NCBI RefSeq assembly: GCF_023502235.1
Contig: NZ_JAMFLY010000001.1
Span: 1,240,001 to 1,304,000 of the forward strand
Direction: 5' to 3'
Source: Flagellimonas myxillae
Lineage (GTDB): Bacteria > Bacteroidota > Bacteroidia > Flavobacteriales > Flavobacteriaceae
Length of the DNA stretch: 64,000 nt
A program made the position numbers and the translations under genes. Of this stretch, positions 62,695 to 64,000 are shown piece after piece. Under the pieces are notes generated by a model. It was not told the origin of the DNA. It saw nothing but the letters and a program-made list of their open reading frames with translations, and did no database searches. Within the stretch, counting starts at the first letter, position 1, and the number at the start of each line of letters is the position of its first letter.

Positions 62695-63567
62695 TTACCC
62701 AACTACTTCCTTGACTTTTACCCCAATCTCAGCGGGGGAGTCAACAACATGGATTCCACATTCGCGCATGATGCGTTTTTTGGCCTGGGCGGTATCATCA
62801 CTTCCACCAACAATGGCTCCTGCGTGCCCCATGGTTCTACCTGCCGGGGCGGTTTCGCCAGCAATGAAACCTACAATGGGCTTGGTGCTTCCACTTTCCT
62901 TGTACCACTTGGCGGCATCAGCTTCAAGTTGGCCTCCAATTTCACCAATCATGACCACACAATCCGTTTCAGGGTCGTTGATCAAAAGCTCTACAGCCTG
63001 TTTTGTGGTTGTTCCGATAATAGGGTCACCTCCAATACCAATAGCAGTGGTAATACCCAAACCTTGTCGGACTACCTGGTCGGCTGCTTCGTAGGTCAAC
63101 GTACCCGACTTGGAAACAATACCAATATTTCCTTTTTTGAAAACAAATCCAGGCATGATTCCCACTTTTGCTTCTTCAGGGGTGATTACTCCTGGGCAGT
63201 TTGGACCTACCAAGGTACAATCCAAATCCTTGATGTAATCGTTGGCCTTTACCATATCGGCAACGGGAATACCTTCTGTGATTGTAATAATAACTTTGAT
63301 TCCAGCACTGGCAGCTTCCATGATGGCGTCCGCAGCAAAGGCTGGGGGTACAAATATGATAGTGGTGTCCGCACCTACCTTATTGACCGCTTCCTCCACG
63401 GTATTGAAAACAGGTTTGCCCAAATGCTCTTGGCCACCTTTTCCTGGGGTAACCCCACCAACAACATTGGTTCCATACTCGATCATTTGACCTGCATGGA
63501 AAGTTCCTTCACTTCCGGTAAACCCTTGGACGATAATTTTTGAATCTTTATTTACTAGGACACTCAT
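62695..63567 (-). CDS. sucD: Succinyl-CoA ligase, alpha subunit
   Basis: 290 residues. CoA-binding N-terminus (IIVQGFTGSEGTFHAGQMIEYGTNVVGGVTPGKGG), PNCPGVITPEEAKVGIMPG, and the phosphohistidine segment GRTMGHAGAIVGG. It works with SucB/SucC in the TCA cycle; no beta-subunit gene is adjacent, so the two subunits are encoded apart, as is common in Flavobacteriia. Confidence 0.96.
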   Translation of the reverse strand: MSVLVNKDSKIIVQGFTGSEGTFHAGQMIEYGTNVVGGVTPGKGGQEHLGKPVFNTVEEAVNKVGADTTIIFVPPAFAADAIMEAASAGIKVIITITEGIPVADMVKANDYIKDLDCTLVGPNCPGVITPEEAKVGIMPGFVFKKGNIGIVSKSGTLTYEAADQVVRQGLGITTAIGIGGDPIIGTTTKQAVELLINDPETDCVVMIGEIGGQLEADAAKWYKESGSTKPIVGFIAGETAPAGRTMGHAGAIVGGSDDTAQAKKRIMRECGIHVVDSPAEIGVKVKEVVG

Positions 63568-63589
63568 ATTTTCTATTTGTTAGCCTCGA

Positions 63590-63597
63590 CAAAAGTA
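63590..63597 (-). promoter_or_regulatory. Candidate -7 box of the sucD promoter
   Basis: TACTTTTG on the minus strand is an exact TAnnTTTG, 22 nt before the sucD ATG, and identical to the his promoter box. No -33 TTG is evident. Confidence 0.5.
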
Positions 63598-63628
63598 TGT
63601 CATTGGCTCTAAAAGTTAAAGTATTTTA

Positions 63629-64000
63629 TCAGCTATTTCCGGTTATCTTTTTTAGCATGGCCGGAAGGTTTTTTATGGTGTTGATTTCCCTCATTTTGGT
63701 ACGGGCTTCTTCAGCTGGGCTACCAAAATAAGCCTTGCCTCCTTCCAAACTCTTAGCCACCCCGGATTGGGCGTAAACCACTGCGCCCTTTCCAATGGTA
63801 ATGGCGCTTATAACACCTACCTGACCCCACAATATAACTTCATCCTCGAGAACAACACAACCTGCAATACCGGTATGGGATGCAATTTGACATCTTCTTC
63901 CGATTACCGTATCATGACCTATTTGAATCTGGTTGTCCAATTTGGTCCATTCCTTAATTGTGGTATCCCCGGTCACTCCCCTATCAATGGTACAGGATGC
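63629..64000 (-). CDS. lpxD: LpxD-type UDP-3-O-acylglucosamine N-acyltransferase (5' end cut by window)
   Basis: The last 123 residues are visible; the frame enters from the right edge with ASCTIDRG, the family hallmark. Hexapeptide repeats continue (LDNQIQIGHDTVIGRRCQIASHTGIAGCVVLEDEVILWGQVGV) and the tail GGKAYFGSPAEEARTKMREINTIKNLPAMLKKI is typical of LpxD. The His in NQIQIGHD is the expected catalytic base. Role in lipid A synthesis. Flavobacteria often carry a second lpxD near sucD, which this may be. Confidence 0.88.
   Translation of the reverse strand, partial: ASCTIDRGVTGDTTIKEWTKLDNQIQIGHDTVIGRRCQIASHTGIAGCVVLEDEVILWGQVGVISAITIGKGAVVYAQSGVAKSLEGGKAYFGSPAEEARTKMREINTIKNLPAMLKKITGNS

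Noticed and set aside
1-64000. tRNA, rRNA, CRISPR array, insertion sequence or origin of replication
   Set aside because: Reading the intergenic regions I found no cloverleaf-like gene, spaced direct-repeat array, transposase or DnaA-box cluster; small non-coding RNAs cannot be excluded.

Overview
The window reads as a chromosomal segment of a marine Flavobacteriaceae bacterium (Bacteroidota, Muricauda/Zobellia-like). Pointers are the A/T-rich intergenic DNA, -7 boxes of the TAnnTTTG type, a 287-residue primary sigma factor without region 1.1, many lipoproteins with relaxed lipoboxes, DUF4369/TlpA and DUF5916 proteins, S1 sulfatases, AraC regulators with a membrane-spanning N-terminal half, and a hisGDCBHAFI operon with a Bacteroidota-style leader peptide. 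I see no rRNA, tRNA, CRISPR array, transposase, prophage or origin.

Layout. 1-3.8 kb: a truncated MocR/PdxR-type regulator facing a tight six-gene operon (cupin, DUF1272, SemiSWEET-like, GNAT, FMN-binding PPOX-like, small beta-rich protein), with TGGAC half-sites in the shared intergenic DNA. 3.9-15.4 kb: exported enzymes and lipoproteins, namely two serine hydrolases, a TlpA-like thioredoxin, a cytochrome c/PQQ sugar dehydrogenase fusion, a DUF1080 protein and a DUF5916 outer-membrane protein. 15.6-22.8 kb: a candidate amino-sugar/sulfated-glycan locus (AgaI-like isomerase, SSS symporter, GH4 enzyme, sulfatase, exported Gfo/Idh/MocA protein). 23-35 kb: an exported isoaspartyl methyltransferase, two membrane AraC regulators, a sialidase-fold/degenerate-M20 pair, a DJ-1/PfpI protein, a leucine-rich lipoprotein, two divergent sulfatases and a glycosyltransferase.

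35.4-50.1 kb is mostly housekeeping: a helicase, the primary sigma factor with a bidirectional terminator, two tiny tandem paralogous ORFs converging on it, an M19 dipeptidase, DUF72 and DUF2461 proteins, cysE-cysM, paired membrane alpha/beta hydrolases and a MoxR AAA+/VWA pair. 50.2-58.9 kb is the histidine operon, transcribed right to left from its own promoter, leader peptide (three consecutive His codons) and attenuator; GNAT, DinB-like and four-helix-bundle genes interrupt it, the last next to an eight-copy 7-bp tandem repeat. 59-64 kb: prohibitin-like and VWA membrane proteins, fabG, sucD and a truncated LpxD-type acyltransferase.

Coordination. The clearest regulatory structures are the MocR operator array near 1 kb, a 22-bp perfect palindrome upstream of the sugar dehydrogenase, and the his attenuator. 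The most novel candidates are the paired about 32-residue ORFs at 38.1-38.35 kb, the sialidase-fold/pseudo-M20 operon at 24.9-27.4 kb, and the MocR-controlled cassette at the left edge.
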